Origin: JAUASW01 sp036880965
GTDB taxonomy: Bacteria; Pseudomonadota; Gammaproteobacteria; Burkholderiales; Burkholderiaceae_C
Assembly: GCF_036880965.1 (NCBI RefSeq)
Contig: NZ_JBAJMV010000002.1
Span: 1-64,000, forward strand
Length of the DNA: 64,000 nt
Direction: 5' to 3'
This document shows positions 16,676-25,076 of the stretch, piece by piece. The position numbers and the translations under genes were made by a program. The notes under the pieces were generated by a model that was not told the DNA's origin, made no database searches, and worked only from the letters and a program-made list of their open reading frames with translations. Position 1 is the stretch's first letter, and the number at the start of each line of letters is the position of its first letter.

Positions 16676-18031
16676 TCAGGCTGATGCTTCCTGCTTGTGC
16701 ACCCAAGCGAGCACGGTCGTCATGCCACTCGCCGCCAGCACGAGGCCGATGGTGGCTGCAGCCCAGAAGCCTTGAGCGCCGCTGAGGCTCGGCAGCGCGG
16801 TGCCGAATGCGAGCCAGTAGCCACCGCCGATGCCCACGCCCCAGATCGCCAGCGCGTAGACGACCATGGGTGCGGTGGCGATGCGGTGCGAGCGCAAGAC
16901 GAAGGCGGCCACGGTTTGCGCGGCATCGGCCGCATGGAACACCCAGACCCAGACCAGCAGCGGCATTGCAGCCGCAATCACCAATTCGTTGCTGGTGTAG
17001 AGCCCCAGCACCGATTCGCGGCACAGGTAGATCAACCCGCCGTTGAAGGTCGAGATCGCCACGGCGGTGATGAGCCCGTGCCAGCCCAGGCGCTTCGCGT
17101 CCTGCGGGTCGCGAGCGCCCACGCGCTGCGCCACCAGGGTGGCTGAGGCGTTGGCCATCGCCAGCGGCACCATGAACATCAGCGAGACCAGGTTCATCGC
17201 CAGCTGATGGCCAGCAACGGCTGTTGCGCCGAGCCGAGCGATGAAGATGGCCATGAAGGTGAAGCCGCTGACCTCGATCAGGATCGAGCTGCCCATGGGC
17301 ACGCCCAGCTTGAGCAACTCCTTCTGGGCGGCCCAGCGCGGGCGATGCAGGCCGTGGTCGTCCAGCAGGCCGAACTGGGCGTAGAACCGATCACGCCGCA
17401 AGAGCCAGAGTGCGACGAACACCTGCGCCCACAACACCGCTGTGGTGGCTATGCCGCAGCCCGCCACGCCCAGGGCGGGCAAGCCGGCAGCGCCGTGGAT
17501 CAGAGCGGCCGTCAAGGGCACCTTCAGGACCAGACCGATCAGCTGCAGCACCATCACCATCTTGGGTCGTGAGACGGCCGTATTGAAGCCACGGTAAGCC
17601 GTGAACAGCAGGGCGGCGGGCAGCCCCGGCGACAGGGCCTGCAAGTACGAGCGCACTTTGGCCTCGACCTCGGGCGTCACCTGGGCAATCCACAGGAAGG
17701 GATCGGGCACCAGCATGATGAGCAGGCCCAGGATCGAGAGCCCCAGCGCGGCCCAGACCGTCTGGTGCAGCTCGTCGCCGGCCTCGCGCAGCCGCCCCGC
17801 ACCGAAATGTTGGCCGGCCAAGGGCATCACCGCCAGCACCACGCCCATCAGGCCGACGAAGACCGTGGTGTAGACCGCCGCGCCAATTGCCAGCGCGGCC
17901 AGGTCGTTGGCCGAGTAGCGAGCGACCAGCACCGTGTCGACCGTCGAAAAGGCCAGCACCGCGGCCTGCCCAATGAAGACCGGCCACGCCAGCGGCAGGA
18001 TGCGGGCCAGGCTGTGGCGCAGGCCGGTCAA
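16676..18031 (-). CDS. MATE family multidrug efflux protein (NorM-like)
   Basis: A 451-residue, 12-helix cation-coupled exporter in the inner membrane. Family features include the N-terminal LPLAWPVFIGQAAVLAFSTVDTVL with the conserved membrane Asp, MPLAGQHFGAGR, ALSPGLPAALLFTAYRGF and the second-half repeat GVPMGSSILIEVSGFTFMAIFIARLG. The start is read as TTG 18031, which overlaps the TGA of the upstream DUF3717/DUF1289 gene (TTGA) and gives a full-length protein; upstream extension would be inside that gene. It is third in the trpS–DUF–MATE operon. Exported compounds cannot be predicted. Confidence 0.9.
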   Translation of the reverse strand: MTGLRHSLARILPLAWPVFIGQAAVLAFSTVDTVLVARYSANDLAALAIGAAVYTTVFVGLMGVVLAVMPLAGQHFGAGRLREAGDELHQTVWAALGLSILGLLIMLVPDPFLWIAQVTPEVEAKVRSYLQALSPGLPAALLFTAYRGFNTAVSRPKMVMVLQLIGLVLKVPLTAALIHGAAGLPALGVAGCGIATTAVLWAQVFVALWLLRRDRFYAQFGLLDDHGLHRPRWAAQKELLKLGVPMGSSILIEVSGFTFMAIFIARLGATAVAGHQLAMNLVSLMFMVPLAMANASATLVAQRVGARDPQDAKRLGWHGLITAVAISTFNGGLIYLCRESVLGLYTSNELVIAAAMPLLVWVWVFHAADAAQTVAAFVLRSHRIATAPMVVYALAIWGVGIGGGYWLAFGTALPSLSGAQGFWAAATIGLVLAASGMTTVLAWVHKQEASA

Positions 18032-18462
18032 GACGTGACTCCGCCGGGCGAACCCGGGCCTTCGAGCGCACGCTCGGCATAGCGGTTGAAGCGCCAGGCA
18101 GTGGCCTCCTGCGTGATGCGCTGCCAGGTCTCGCGTTTCTCCACCGGTGTGAGTACCGGCCAGTTCTGCACCTCGTCGAATGTGCGGCCACAGCCCTTGC
18201 ACAGTTCGTCGCCCTGGCTGGTCGAGCAGATGGCGATGCAGGGCGCATCGGGCGTACTCTCGTACCAGGTGAGCCAGGCCGCCATTGCGGCTGGTGGCAT
18301 GGCCTCTTCGTCGCGGCAACGTTGATGGAAGTAGCTCATCTCGCCATAGACCTCGGCCAGCGCGCGCACTTCGCTGCAGGCCTGCACGCCGTCGCTGCTC
18401 GGACGGCGCTCACGCCACCAGTTGATGGCGGCTTCGATGTCGGTGAGATGCAGGACGGCCAT
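18028..18462 (-). CDS. DUF3717–DUF1289 fusion protein
   Basis: 144 residues in two parts. Residues 4–45 (LTDIEAAINWWRERRPS...VRALAEVYGEM) match the DUF3717 family, known mainly from Burkholderiales. Residues 72–120 (PCIAICSTSQGDELCKGCGRTFDEV..W) match DUF1289, with four cysteines in a Cx3C...CxxC arrangement, probably a metal or Fe-S site. The two domains are normally separate small proteins. It is 15 bases downstream of trpS and coupled by a TTGA overlap to the MATE gene. Function is unknown. Confidence 0.82.
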   Translation of the reverse strand: MAVLHLTDIEAAINWWRERRPSSDGVQACSEVRALAEVYGEMSYFHQRCRDEEAMPPAAMAAWLTWYESTPDAPCIAICSTSQGDELCKGCGRTFDEVQNWPVLTPVEKRETWQRITQEATAWRFNRYAERALEGPGSPGGVTS

Positions 18463-18477
18463 GGCTTGAGGTCGTAT

Positions 18478-19497
18478 TCAGTAGGCCAGGCCGATGGCGC
18501 CGCGCACCTCGCGCAGTGTCTTGCGGGCGACGGCACGGGCCCGCTCGGTGCCGACTTCGACGATCCAGTGCACCTTTTTTGGATCGGCCAGCAGCTCCTG
18601 CGCACGCTCGCGCCAGGGGGCCTGTTCCTTCTGGATGGCTTCGATCAAGGGGCGCTTGCAATCCAGGCAGCCGATGCCGGCCGTCTTGCAAGCTTGCTGC
18701 ACCCAGGCGCGCGTGTCGCCGTCCGAATAGACCTGGTGCAAGGGCCAGACCGGGCAGTGCGCCGGATCGCCCGGGTCGCCTCGACGCACGCGCTGCGGGT
18801 CCGTCGGCATGGTGTTGATCTTGCTCTCGACCACCTCCGGCGTGTCGCGCATTGCAATCGCGTTGCCGGCGCTCTTGCTCATCTTCTGGCCGTCAAGGCC
18901 GGTGAGGCGCGAAGTCTCGGTGAGCAGCGCTTGCGGCTCGGGCAGGATGGGCGCGTCGGGGCTGTAGATGCGGTTGAAGCGGCGCGCCACTTCTCGCGTG
19001 ACCTCCACATGCGAAGTCTGGTCTTCACCGACCGGCACACCGGCGGCCTTGTAGATCAGAATGTCAGCCGCCTGCAAGAGCGGGTAGCCGAGGAAGCCAT
19101 AGGTCGCAAGCTCACGGTTCCTTTCAACCTGGTCCTTGTAGCTCGGGATGCGCTCCAGCCAGGAGGAGGGCGTGCTCATCGCGAGCAGCGTGAACAGCTC
19201 GGCATGCTCGGGCATGCGGCTCTGGATGAAGAGCGTGGCCTGCTCAGGATCGATACCGGCGGCCAGCCAGTCCACCACCATGTCGTAGACATTGCGCTCG
19301 ATGTCTTCACGCTGCTGGTAGTGCGTGGTCAGGGCGTGCCAGTCGGCCACGAAGAAGAAGCAGTCATGCGTGCTCTGCAGCCGCAGCCAGTTCTTCAAGG
19401 CGCCGTGGTAGTGGCCGAGGTGCAGGGCACCGGTCGGACGCATGCCGGAGAGCACGCGCTCCCGGGTCTGGCTGGGGGTGTTTGCTGAAGCACTCAT
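18478..19497 (-). CDS. trpS: Tryptophan–tRNA ligase
   Basis: Class Ic aminoacyl-tRNA synthetase charging tRNA-Trp (339 aa). Visible are the N-terminal SGMRPTGALHLGHYHGAL with the HIGH-type HLGH, the tryptophan-pocket region GYPLLQAADILIYKA, VPVGEDQTSHVE and the KMSKS loop in LDGQKMSKSAGN. It is the first gene of a leftward operon with the DUF3717/DUF1289 protein and a MATE exporter. The divergent purN start is only 50 bases away, so the two promoters must overlap. Confidence 0.96.
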   Translation of the reverse strand: MSASANTPSQTRERVLSGMRPTGALHLGHYHGALKNWLRLQSTHDCFFFVADWHALTTHYQQREDIERNVYDMVVDWLAAGIDPEQATLFIQSRMPEHAELFTLLAMSTPSSWLERIPSYKDQVERNRELATYGFLGYPLLQAADILIYKAAGVPVGEDQTSHVEVTREVARRFNRIYSPDAPILPEPQALLTETSRLTGLDGQKMSKSAGNAIAMRDTPEVVESKINTMPTDPQRVRRGDPGDPAHCPVWPLHQVYSDGDTRAWVQQACKTAGIGCLDCKRPLIEAIQKEQAPWRERAQELLADPKKVHWIVEVGTERARAVARKTLREVRGAIGLAY

Positions 19498-19547
19498 GGC
19501 TGGCTTTGGAGGGGGAGCGGCATTGTAGGCAGCTACACTGCCGGCCG

Positions 19548-20186
19548 ATGAAACGCATAGTCATTCTGATCTCGGGCCGAGGGTCAAACATGGAGGCCAT
19601 CGTGCGCGCACGGGCTGCCGAGCAGTGGCCTGCCGAGATCGCGGCCGTCATCAGCAACCGGCCCGATGCGGCAGGCCTGGCCTTCGCCCAGTCGCATGGC
19701 ATTGCCACGGCCGTGGTGGACCACAAGGCATTCGGCCCTGGCCAGCCGGGCCGCGAGGCCTTCGACGCCGAGCTGCAGCGGGTGATCGACGGCTTCGCGC
19801 CGGATCTGGTCGTGCTGGCAGGCTTCATGCGTATCCTCACGCCGGGCTTCACTGCGCACTATGCGGAGTGCATGCTCAACATCCATCCCTCGCTCCTGCC
19901 GGCCTTCACCGGCCTGCACACGCACAAACGAGCCATCGAGATGGGCTGCAAGTTTTCCGGTGCCACGGTGCACTTCGTCACCGCCGAGCTGGACCATGGC
20001 GCCATCGTGGCGCAGGCCGTGGTGCCGGTGCAGCCAGGGGATGATGAAGCAAGCTTGTCGGCGCGCGTGCTGAAGCTTGAGCACCGCATGTATCCGAGCG
20101 CGGTGCGCTGGTTCGTCGAGGGCCAGTTGGCCATCGAGAACGGCGTCGTGCGCCAGTTGGCCGGCGAAGCGCAGTCCTTCAGCTGA
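19548..20186 (+). CDS. purN: Phosphoribosylglycinamide formyltransferase 1
   Basis: Third step of purine synthesis: transfers formyl from 10-formyl-THF to GAR. 212 residues. The start MKRIVILISGRGSNMEAI matches the family N-terminus. The catalytic Asn-His-Asp are in MLNIHPSLLPAFTGLHTH and in VHFVTAELDHGAIVAQ. It is convergent with the DUF1345 gene, their stops 3 bases apart. The supplier of 10-formyl-THF may be the fhs gene product at 60795. Confidence 0.95.
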   Translation: MKRIVILISGRGSNMEAIVRARAAEQWPAEIAAVISNRPDAAGLAFAQSHGIATAVVDHKAFGPGQPGREAFDAELQRVIDGFAPDLVVLAGFMRILTPGFTAHYAECMLNIHPSLLPAFTGLHTHKRAIEMGCKFSGATVHFVTAELDHGAIVAQAVVPVQPGDDEASLSARVLKLEHRMYPSAVRWFVEGQLAIENGVVRQLAGEAQSFS

Positions 20187-20189
20187 CCT

Positions 20190-20840
20190 TCAGCTGATCA
20201 GACTGGCCAGGATGTTGATCGTCAGGGCCAGCACGCCGGTGTTGAAGACAAAGGAAAGCACGGCCTGGACCAGCACCAGGCGTCGCATCGGGCGCGCGCT
20301 GACGGCCACGTCCGAAGTTTGTGAGGTCGCTGCCAGCGTGACCGAGAAATAGAGAAAGTCGCTGAAGTCCGGCATCTTGTCGTTGCCCGGGAATTCAAGC
20401 CCGTGGGGCGCGGCACCGCGGTGATAGAGGCTGGCATAGGCCAGCGCGAACTCGGCCGGCAGAAGGAGCCAGGAACCGGACACGGTAGCAACGGCAAGCA
20501 ACAGGTAGGGCCAGCCATCGACGACCGACACGCCATGGCGGAACTGCGACAACTCCAGCGCGATCGCCGCCAGGCTGGCCAGTGCGCCAACGACGGCCAG
20601 CAGCAGCACGGCCACCACGCCGTCCGCTTGTGCCAGCGCGCGCTGCTTCAAGTGATGGGCATCGGCCCGGTGCATCAACAGGAAGACCAGCAGCAGGTAG
20701 AGCCAGACGCCGCTGGTCCAGCCCAGCAGCAGACGGGTGATGGTGGGCAAGGTCGCCGGCAACAGCAAGACCAGCGCCAGCCCGGCGCCGATGGCGCTCA
20801 GGAGGCGAGGGCGCAGGCGCAGCTGATGAAACAGGCTCAT
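20190..20840 (-). CDS. DUF1345 family membrane protein
   Basis: 216 residues with about five hydrophobic segments. The conserved tail region KMPDFSDFLYFSVTLAATSQTSDVAV followed by MRRLVLVQAVLSFVFNTGVLALTINI is diagnostic of DUF1345. The SDFLYFS...T-x-QTSDV part resembles the pore/filter region of small ion channels, but function is unproved. ATG 20840 overlaps the stop of the upstream DUF1653 gene (ATGA), indicating coupling. Confidence 0.85.
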   Translation of the reverse strand: MSLFHQLRLRPRLLSAIGAGLALVLLLPATLPTITRLLLGWTSGVWLYLLLVFLLMHRADAHHLKQRALAQADGVVAVLLLAVVGALASLAAIALELSQFRHGVSVVDGWPYLLLAVATVSGSWLLLPAEFALAYASLYHRGAAPHGLEFPGNDKMPDFSDFLYFSVTLAATSQTSDVAVSARPMRRLVLVQAVLSFVFNTGVLALTINILASLIS

Positions 20841-21076
20841 GCAGACCCGATTCGGGTGAAGCGCAGCGTTTCGATGCCGTCGATCTCCAGCGTGCCGAAG
20901 AACATCGAATGCGGCCGCACCCACAGCCCGCTGGCGTTGTACAGCGGCTTGTAGACCACCAGCGGCTCCAGCGTTTCACTGTGCCGTGCCACGCCGATGA
21001 CCTCGTATTCACCGCCCTTGTAGTGGCGATAGAGGCCGGTGGGCGTGTCGGGCAGGGGTGAAAGATCGTCGCTCAT
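20837..21076 (-). CDS. DUF1653 domain protein
   Basis: 79-residue soluble protein. GLYRHYKGGEYEVIGVARHSETLEPLVVY and WVRPHSMFFGTLEIDG are the complete DUF1653 domain, a small beta-rich, SH3-like unit of unknown function. First gene of a two-gene unit with the DUF1345 membrane protein and divergent from the rRNA methyltransferase, 46 bases away. Confidence 0.88.
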   Translation of the reverse strand: MSDDLSPLPDTPTGLYRHYKGGEYEVIGVARHSETLEPLVVYKPLYNASGLWVRPHSMFFGTLEIDGIETLRFTRIGSA

Positions 21077-21122
21077 TCAGGCAGGTCGCGACCGACAAGG
21101 GCCGGGCAGGGATAATCGGGCC

Positions 21123-22382
21123 ATGCATCCTAATGCCCTTCTCGACATGTGCTGCGAGCTCCTGCGCGGCGTCCTCAAACTCGACGCGCCGGCCGACATG
21201 GTCGTCTCGGCCTATTTCCGCAAGAACAAGACCCTGGGCCAGCGCGAGCGCCACACGCTCGCCGAGACGGTCTACACCGTGCTGCGCCAGCGCCTGCTGC
21301 TGCAGCACCTGGCCCAGTCCGGCAGTGGCCCGATGGAGCGCCGCCTGGCGCTCCTGGCCTGGCAGGGCAGCGAAGTCTTTCTGCGCGGCGCCCTGAGCGA
21401 GCCGGAGCAGCGCTGGCTCGATCAGATGGCCACCATCGACCGCAGCGCGCTCGCGCCCAAGCTGCGCCACAACCTGCCCGACTGGCTGGCCGAGCCGCTG
21501 CTCAAGCGGCTGGGTCAGGAGGGTTTCGACGGCCTCGTCCAGAGCATGAATCAGGCGGCGCCGCTGGACCTGCGCGTCAATGCCTTGAAGCTCAAGCGCG
21601 AGGAAGCCCAGGAGCAATTGACGAAGAACGGCATCGTCACCACCACCACGCCTTTCTCCCCCTGGGGCCTGCGGGCCGAAGGCAAGCCGGCTCTGAGCAA
21701 GCTGGAGATCTTCATCAGCGGCGGCGTCGAGGTGCAGGACGAAGGCAGTCAACTGCTGGCGCTCCTGCTGGATGCCAAGCGCAGCGAGATGGTGGTGGAC
21801 TTCTGCGCCGGCGCCGGCGGCAAGACCCTGGCGATTGGCGCTGCGATGCGCAACACCGGCCGGCTCTATGCCTTTGACGTCTCGGGTCACCGGCTCGACA
21901 ACCTGAAGCCCCGTCTGGCGCGCAGTGGCTTGTCCAACGTCTACCCGGCGCAGATTTCCCATGAGCGCGATGAGCGCATCAAGCGCCTGTCGGGCAAGAT
22001 TGACCGCGTGCTGGTCGACGCGCCTTGCTCGGGCCTTGGCACGCTGCGCCGCAACCCGGACCTGAAATGGCGCCAGTCGCCGCAGGCAATTGCCGAGCTG
22101 CAAGCCAAGCAGACCGCCATCCTGGACAGCGCAGCCCGCCTGCTCAAGCCCGGCGGCCGGCTGGTCTACGCAACCTGTAGCCTGCTGGACGAGGAAAACG
22201 AAGGCATTGCGCGTGCCTTCACCGAATCGCACCCGGACTTCGTCTTCCAGCCGGCCGCTGAACTGCTGGCCAAAGCCCAGGTTGCCGACGCCGAAAAGCT
22301 GTGCAGCGAGGGCTATCTGCGGCTCTGGCCGCATGTGCACCAGACCGATGGTTTCTTCGCTGCGGTCTGGACCAAGCGCTGA
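21123..22382 (+). CDS. RsmB/NOP-family RNA (cytosine-5) methyltransferase
   Basis: A 419-residue SAM-dependent m5C methyltransferase. The N-terminal part (about 1–150) resembles the NusB-like RNA-binding extension. The catalytic domain has EVQDEGSQLLA, SAM motif I FCAGAGGKTL, motif IV VDAPCSGLGTLRRNPD with the release Cys of PCS, and motif VI YATCSLLDEEN with the nucleophile Cys in TCS. Both cysteines expected for m5C chemistry are present. Relatives include RsmB (16S C967) and other Sun/NOL1 proteins; exact target is uncertain. ATG 21123 is the family-like start. Confidence 0.88.
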   Translation: MHPNALLDMCCELLRGVLKLDAPADMVVSAYFRKNKTLGQRERHTLAETVYTVLRQRLLLQHLAQSGSGPMERRLALLAWQGSEVFLRGALSEPEQRWLDQMATIDRSALAPKLRHNLPDWLAEPLLKRLGQEGFDGLVQSMNQAAPLDLRVNALKLKREEAQEQLTKNGIVTTTTPFSPWGLRAEGKPALSKLEIFISGGVEVQDEGSQLLALLLDAKRSEMVVDFCAGAGGKTLAIGAAMRNTGRLYAFDVSGHRLDNLKPRLARSGLSNVYPAQISHERDERIKRLSGKIDRVLVDAPCSGLGTLRRNPDLKWRQSPQAIAELQAKQTAILDSAARLLKPGGRLVYATCSLLDEENEGIARAFTESHPDFVFQPAAELLAKAQVADAEKLCSEGYLRLWPHVHQTDGFFAAVWTKR

Positions 22383-22428
22383 AGAGTTGCCGACTGTTCA
22401 CGCTGGCGGCCGGCAATTGTTTTGACTT

Positions 22429-22446
22429 GATCTCTCTCAAGAGATC
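22429..22446. promoter_or_regulatory. Perfect inverted repeat upstream of the desaturase
   Basis: GATCTCT-CTCA-AGAGATC (22429–22446) lies 90 bases before the desaturase start. A TTGACT hexamer (22422–22427) abuts it, and a TACAAT -10-like box is at 22485–22490. It could be an operator for a lipid-responsive repressor or a weak hairpin ending the upstream transcript; no T run follows, so an operator seems more likely. Confidence 0.45.
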
Positions 22447-22535
22447 CGCAGGTTCGCATGCTCGGCGATTTAGAGCACCTCGCCTACAATCCGTGCTACA
22501 TATTTCGCCCGTCGTTGGGTAAAGGTTTGGACTGA

Positions 22536-23756
22536 ATGAATGAGTTGTTGATTGTTCGCGACGCCCTCGTGCAATGGCTGGGCTACGGCCTGCTGGATGC
22601 CAGCGTTTGGCAGATCGTTGGCTATACCCTGGTCCTGACCCATTTCACGATTCTGGGCGTGACCATCTTTCTGCACCGTGCGCAGTCGCACCGTGCGCTG
22701 GAGCTGGGCCCCATCCCTTCGCACTTCTTCCGTTTCTGGCTGTGGCTGACCACGGGCATGGTGACCAAGGAATTCGTCGCCATCCACCGCAAGCATCACG
22801 CCAAGTGCGAAACCGAGGAAGATCCGCACAGCCCGCAGACCCGCGGCCTGAAGGCTCTGTTGTTGACCGGTGTCGAGTTGTACCGGGCCGAATCCAAGAA
22901 CATGGAGACCATGGCCAAGTACGGCACAGGCACGCCTGACGACTGGATCGAGCGCAATCTGTACACCCGCTTCTCCTGGCAGGGTGTGGGTCTGATGCTG
23001 ATCATCAACCTGACGCTGTTTGGTGCCATCGGCGCCACCATCTGGGCGATCCAGATGGCCTGGATCCCGGTCTGGGCGACCGGCGTGATCAACGGCATCG
23101 GGCACTACTGGGGCTATCGCAATTTCGAGGCGCCCGATGCGTCGCGCAATGTCTCGCCCTGGGGCATCCTGATCGGCGGTGAAGAGCTGCACAACAACCA
23201 CCACACCTATCCGGTGTCGGCCAAGTTCTCGGTCAAGCCTTTCGAGTTCGACATCGGCTGGGGCTACATCCGCGCCATGGAAATGATCGGCTGGGCCAAG
23301 GTTCGCAAGACCGCGCCCAAGCTGCAGCTCGGCGAGATCAAGCCGGCGGACAAGCAGACGCTGGAGGCCTTGATCGCCAATCGCTATGAGGTGATGGCCG
23401 CCTATGGCCGTGGCCTCAAGGCAGCTTGCGCTGGCGAACTGGCCAAGCTGAAGGCGCAAGGTGAGCAGCACAGCGCCAAGTGGGCCCAGTTCAAGCTGGC
23501 CAAGCGCTGGCTGCACCGCGACACCGATTTCATTCCGGCCGATTTCATGGCTGATATCGACGGTGCCCGTGCTGCCAGCCCGGTGCTGGACAAGCTGGTG
23601 TCGATGCGTGAAGAGCTGCGCCAGATGTGGACGCGCACCAATGTCTCGGCCGAGCAGCTGGTGGCGGATCTGCAGGCCTGGTGCCGCAAGGCCGAAGAAA
23701 GCGGCATCGCCGAACTGCGTGCCTTCTCGATGAGCTTGCGCGCCGCCCGGGCCTGA
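22536..23756 (+). CDS. Membrane acyl-CoA/fatty-acid desaturase (delta-9 type)
   Basis: 406-residue di-iron membrane desaturase. The three histidine clusters are intact: H47RAQSHR, H84RKHH and HNNHH beginning at 219. Hydrophobic pairs lie at about 25–45, 63–80 and 145–190. The sequence FWLWLTTGMVTKEFVAIHRKHH and GIGHYWGYRNFEA is typical of acyl-CoA/acyl-lipid delta-9 desaturases that introduce a cis double bond in C16/C18 chains and adjust membrane fluidity. A long soluble C-terminal helical extension (about 265–406) is charged and of unknown role. It is monocistronic, followed by a strong terminator. Confidence 0.9.
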   Translation: MNELLIVRDALVQWLGYGLLDASVWQIVGYTLVLTHFTILGVTIFLHRAQSHRALELGPIPSHFFRFWLWLTTGMVTKEFVAIHRKHHAKCETEEDPHSPQTRGLKALLLTGVELYRAESKNMETMAKYGTGTPDDWIERNLYTRFSWQGVGLMLIINLTLFGAIGATIWAIQMAWIPVWATGVINGIGHYWGYRNFEAPDASRNVSPWGILIGGEELHNNHHTYPVSAKFSVKPFEFDIGWGYIRAMEMIGWAKVRKTAPKLQLGEIKPADKQTLEALIANRYEVMAAYGRGLKAACAGELAKLKAQGEQHSAKWAQFKLAKRWLHRDTDFIPADFMADIDGARAASPVLDKLVSMREELRQMWTRTNVSAEQLVADLQAWCRKAEESGIAELRAFSMSLRAARA

Positions 23757-23781
23757 GTTTTTCCGGAGCGTTAACGCAAGT

Positions 23782-23809
23782 AAAAGGCGCCGCGAGTCGG
23801 CGCCTTTTT
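23782..23809 (+). terminator. Intrinsic terminator of the desaturase gene
   Basis: AAAAGGCGCCG-CGAGT-CGGCGCCTTTTT: an 11-base stem with a T run. Confidence 0.9.
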
Positions 23810-23860
23810 CATGGCCGCTGCCTATACTTTGGCTGTCTGCATGAAGCCAAGGAGGGCCCC

Positions 23861-24358
23861 ATGAACGTCAAGCTGATTCTCAAGCCATTGCTGCTTGCCG
23901 GCCTGCTGGTCGCCGCAAGCGCCCAGGCGGCCGTGACCGTCAAGTTCGTCAAGTCGGAGGGCTTTGCCGACATCGGCCGCTGGAGCGGTCGTCCCGATGA
24001 AACGCTCAAGCTGATCGAAGAGCACCTGGTGGCCCAGGCCTCCAAGTTTGTGAGCGGTTCGCAGGACCTGGTGATCGAAGTGACTGACATCAATCTGGCC
24101 GGTGAAGAAGAGCCCGTTGGCCGGCGCATGGACAATCTGCGGGTGATGCGCCAGATCACGATCCCGACCATGGACCTGACTTACAAGCTCAGCGAGGGCG
24201 GCAAGGTGGTCAAGGAAGGCAAGTCGCATGTGGCGGACATGAGCTACATGGAGCGCTTCAATCGCTATTCGCCGGGCGACCAGCTTCGTTTCGAAAAGCG
24301 CATGCTGGACAACTGGTTCAAGGACGAGTTCGGCAAGACGGTGACGGCTGCTCGCTGA
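23861..24358 (+). CDS. DUF3016 family exported protein
   Basis: 165 residues: a signal peptide (ends ASAQA), then VTVKFVKSEGFADIGRW, a region with LKLIEEHLVAQA and QDLVIEVTDINLAGEEEP, and a C-terminal EKRMLDNWFKDEF. This order matches the DUF3016 family of periplasmic proteins of unknown function. A strong AAGGAGG ribosome site precedes ATG 23861. It is a single-gene unit between two terminators. Confidence 0.85.
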   Translation: MNVKLILKPLLLAGLLVAASAQAAVTVKFVKSEGFADIGRWSGRPDETLKLIEEHLVAQASKFVSGSQDLVIEVTDINLAGEEEPVGRRMDNLRVMRQITIPTMDLTYKLSEGGKVVKEGKSHVADMSYMERFNRYSPGDQLRFEKRMLDNWFKDEFGKTVTAAR

Positions 24359-24382
24359 TTGCCGTTTTCCAAGCGCCCAAAG

Positions 24383-24409
24383 AAAAACCCGCCATCGGCG
24401 GGTTTTTTC
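24383..24409. terminator. Bidirectional terminator between DUF3016 gene and rpmG
   Basis: AAAACCCGCC-ATC-GGCGGGTTTT with T6 on the plus side and an A5 run (T5 on the minus strand) on the other, so it can serve both converging genes. Confidence 0.9.
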
Positions 24410-24434
24410 TTCAGGCTTGAAGCGCCAGGCTGAA

Positions 24435-24605
24435 TTACTTCAGCTTGGTTTCCTTGTACAGGACGTGCTTGCGGGCCTTGGGGTCGAACTTCATGAATTC
24501 GAGCTTTTCGGGCGTCGTCTTCTTGTTCTTGTTCGTGGTGTAGAAATGACCGGTGCCGGCTGTGGATTCCAGCTTGATCTTGTCGCGTCCGCCTTTGGAT
24601 GCCAT
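24435..24605 (-). CDS. rpmG: 50S ribosomal protein L33
   Basis: 56 residues, MASKGGRDKIKLESTAGTGH at the start, then FYTTNKNKK, EKLEFMKFDP and the ending HVLYKETKLK. This is full-length L33 of the non-zinc type: the cysteine pairs of the zinc-binding form are absent. It is 29 bases downstream of rpmB, the standard pair. It ends at the shared terminator. Confidence 0.96.
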   Translation of the reverse strand: MASKGGRDKIKLESTAGTGHFYTTNKNKKTTPEKLEFMKFDPKARKHVLYKETKLK

Positions 24606-24634
24606 GGTAGTTCTCCTTGTTTCCTAGTGGACGA

Positions 24635-24868
24635 TTACAGCTCGCCCTTGGCGCGCAGATCGGCAACGACTTGGTCGATACCGACCTTGTCGATCAAACG
24701 CAGAGCGGCGTTGCTGATGCGCAGACGCACCCAACGGTTTTCGCTCTCCACGAAGAAGCGGCGATATTGCAGGTTCGGCAGGAACCGACGCTTGGTTTTG
24801 TTGTTGGCATGGGAAACATTGTTTCCGACCATGGGCTTCTTGCCCGTGACTTGACAGACGCGTGCCAT
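24635..24868 (-). CDS. rpmB: 50S ribosomal protein L28
   Basis: 77 residues, MARVCQVTGKKPMVGNNVSH then ANNKTKRRFLPNLQYRRFF, the standard L28 N-terminus, and the ending VADLRAKGEL. First gene of the rpmB–rpmG operon. The 208 bases upstream (24869–25076) must hold its promoter; no clear boxes were identified. Confidence 0.96.
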   Translation of the reverse strand: MARVCQVTGKKPMVGNNVSHANNKTKRRFLPNLQYRRFFVESENRWVRLRISNAALRLIDKVGIDQVVADLRAKGEL

Positions 24869-25076
24869 TGACGCTTCTCCGGTTTGATGTCTTTCTACCC
24901 AGTCGCATCGTCGTTCGACGTTGCGACCACATGATCGCTCTATGCCTGCTAAACCCGTTCAGCCGCTACTTGCGGTCTGCAAGCAGCGTTGCTGGGCGAG
25001 GGCGATCCATCCAGCAGGCAAGCCCGCGATTGTGCCACACAAATGCGGGAATACCCAAAGGGCGGACCGGGCGCGA

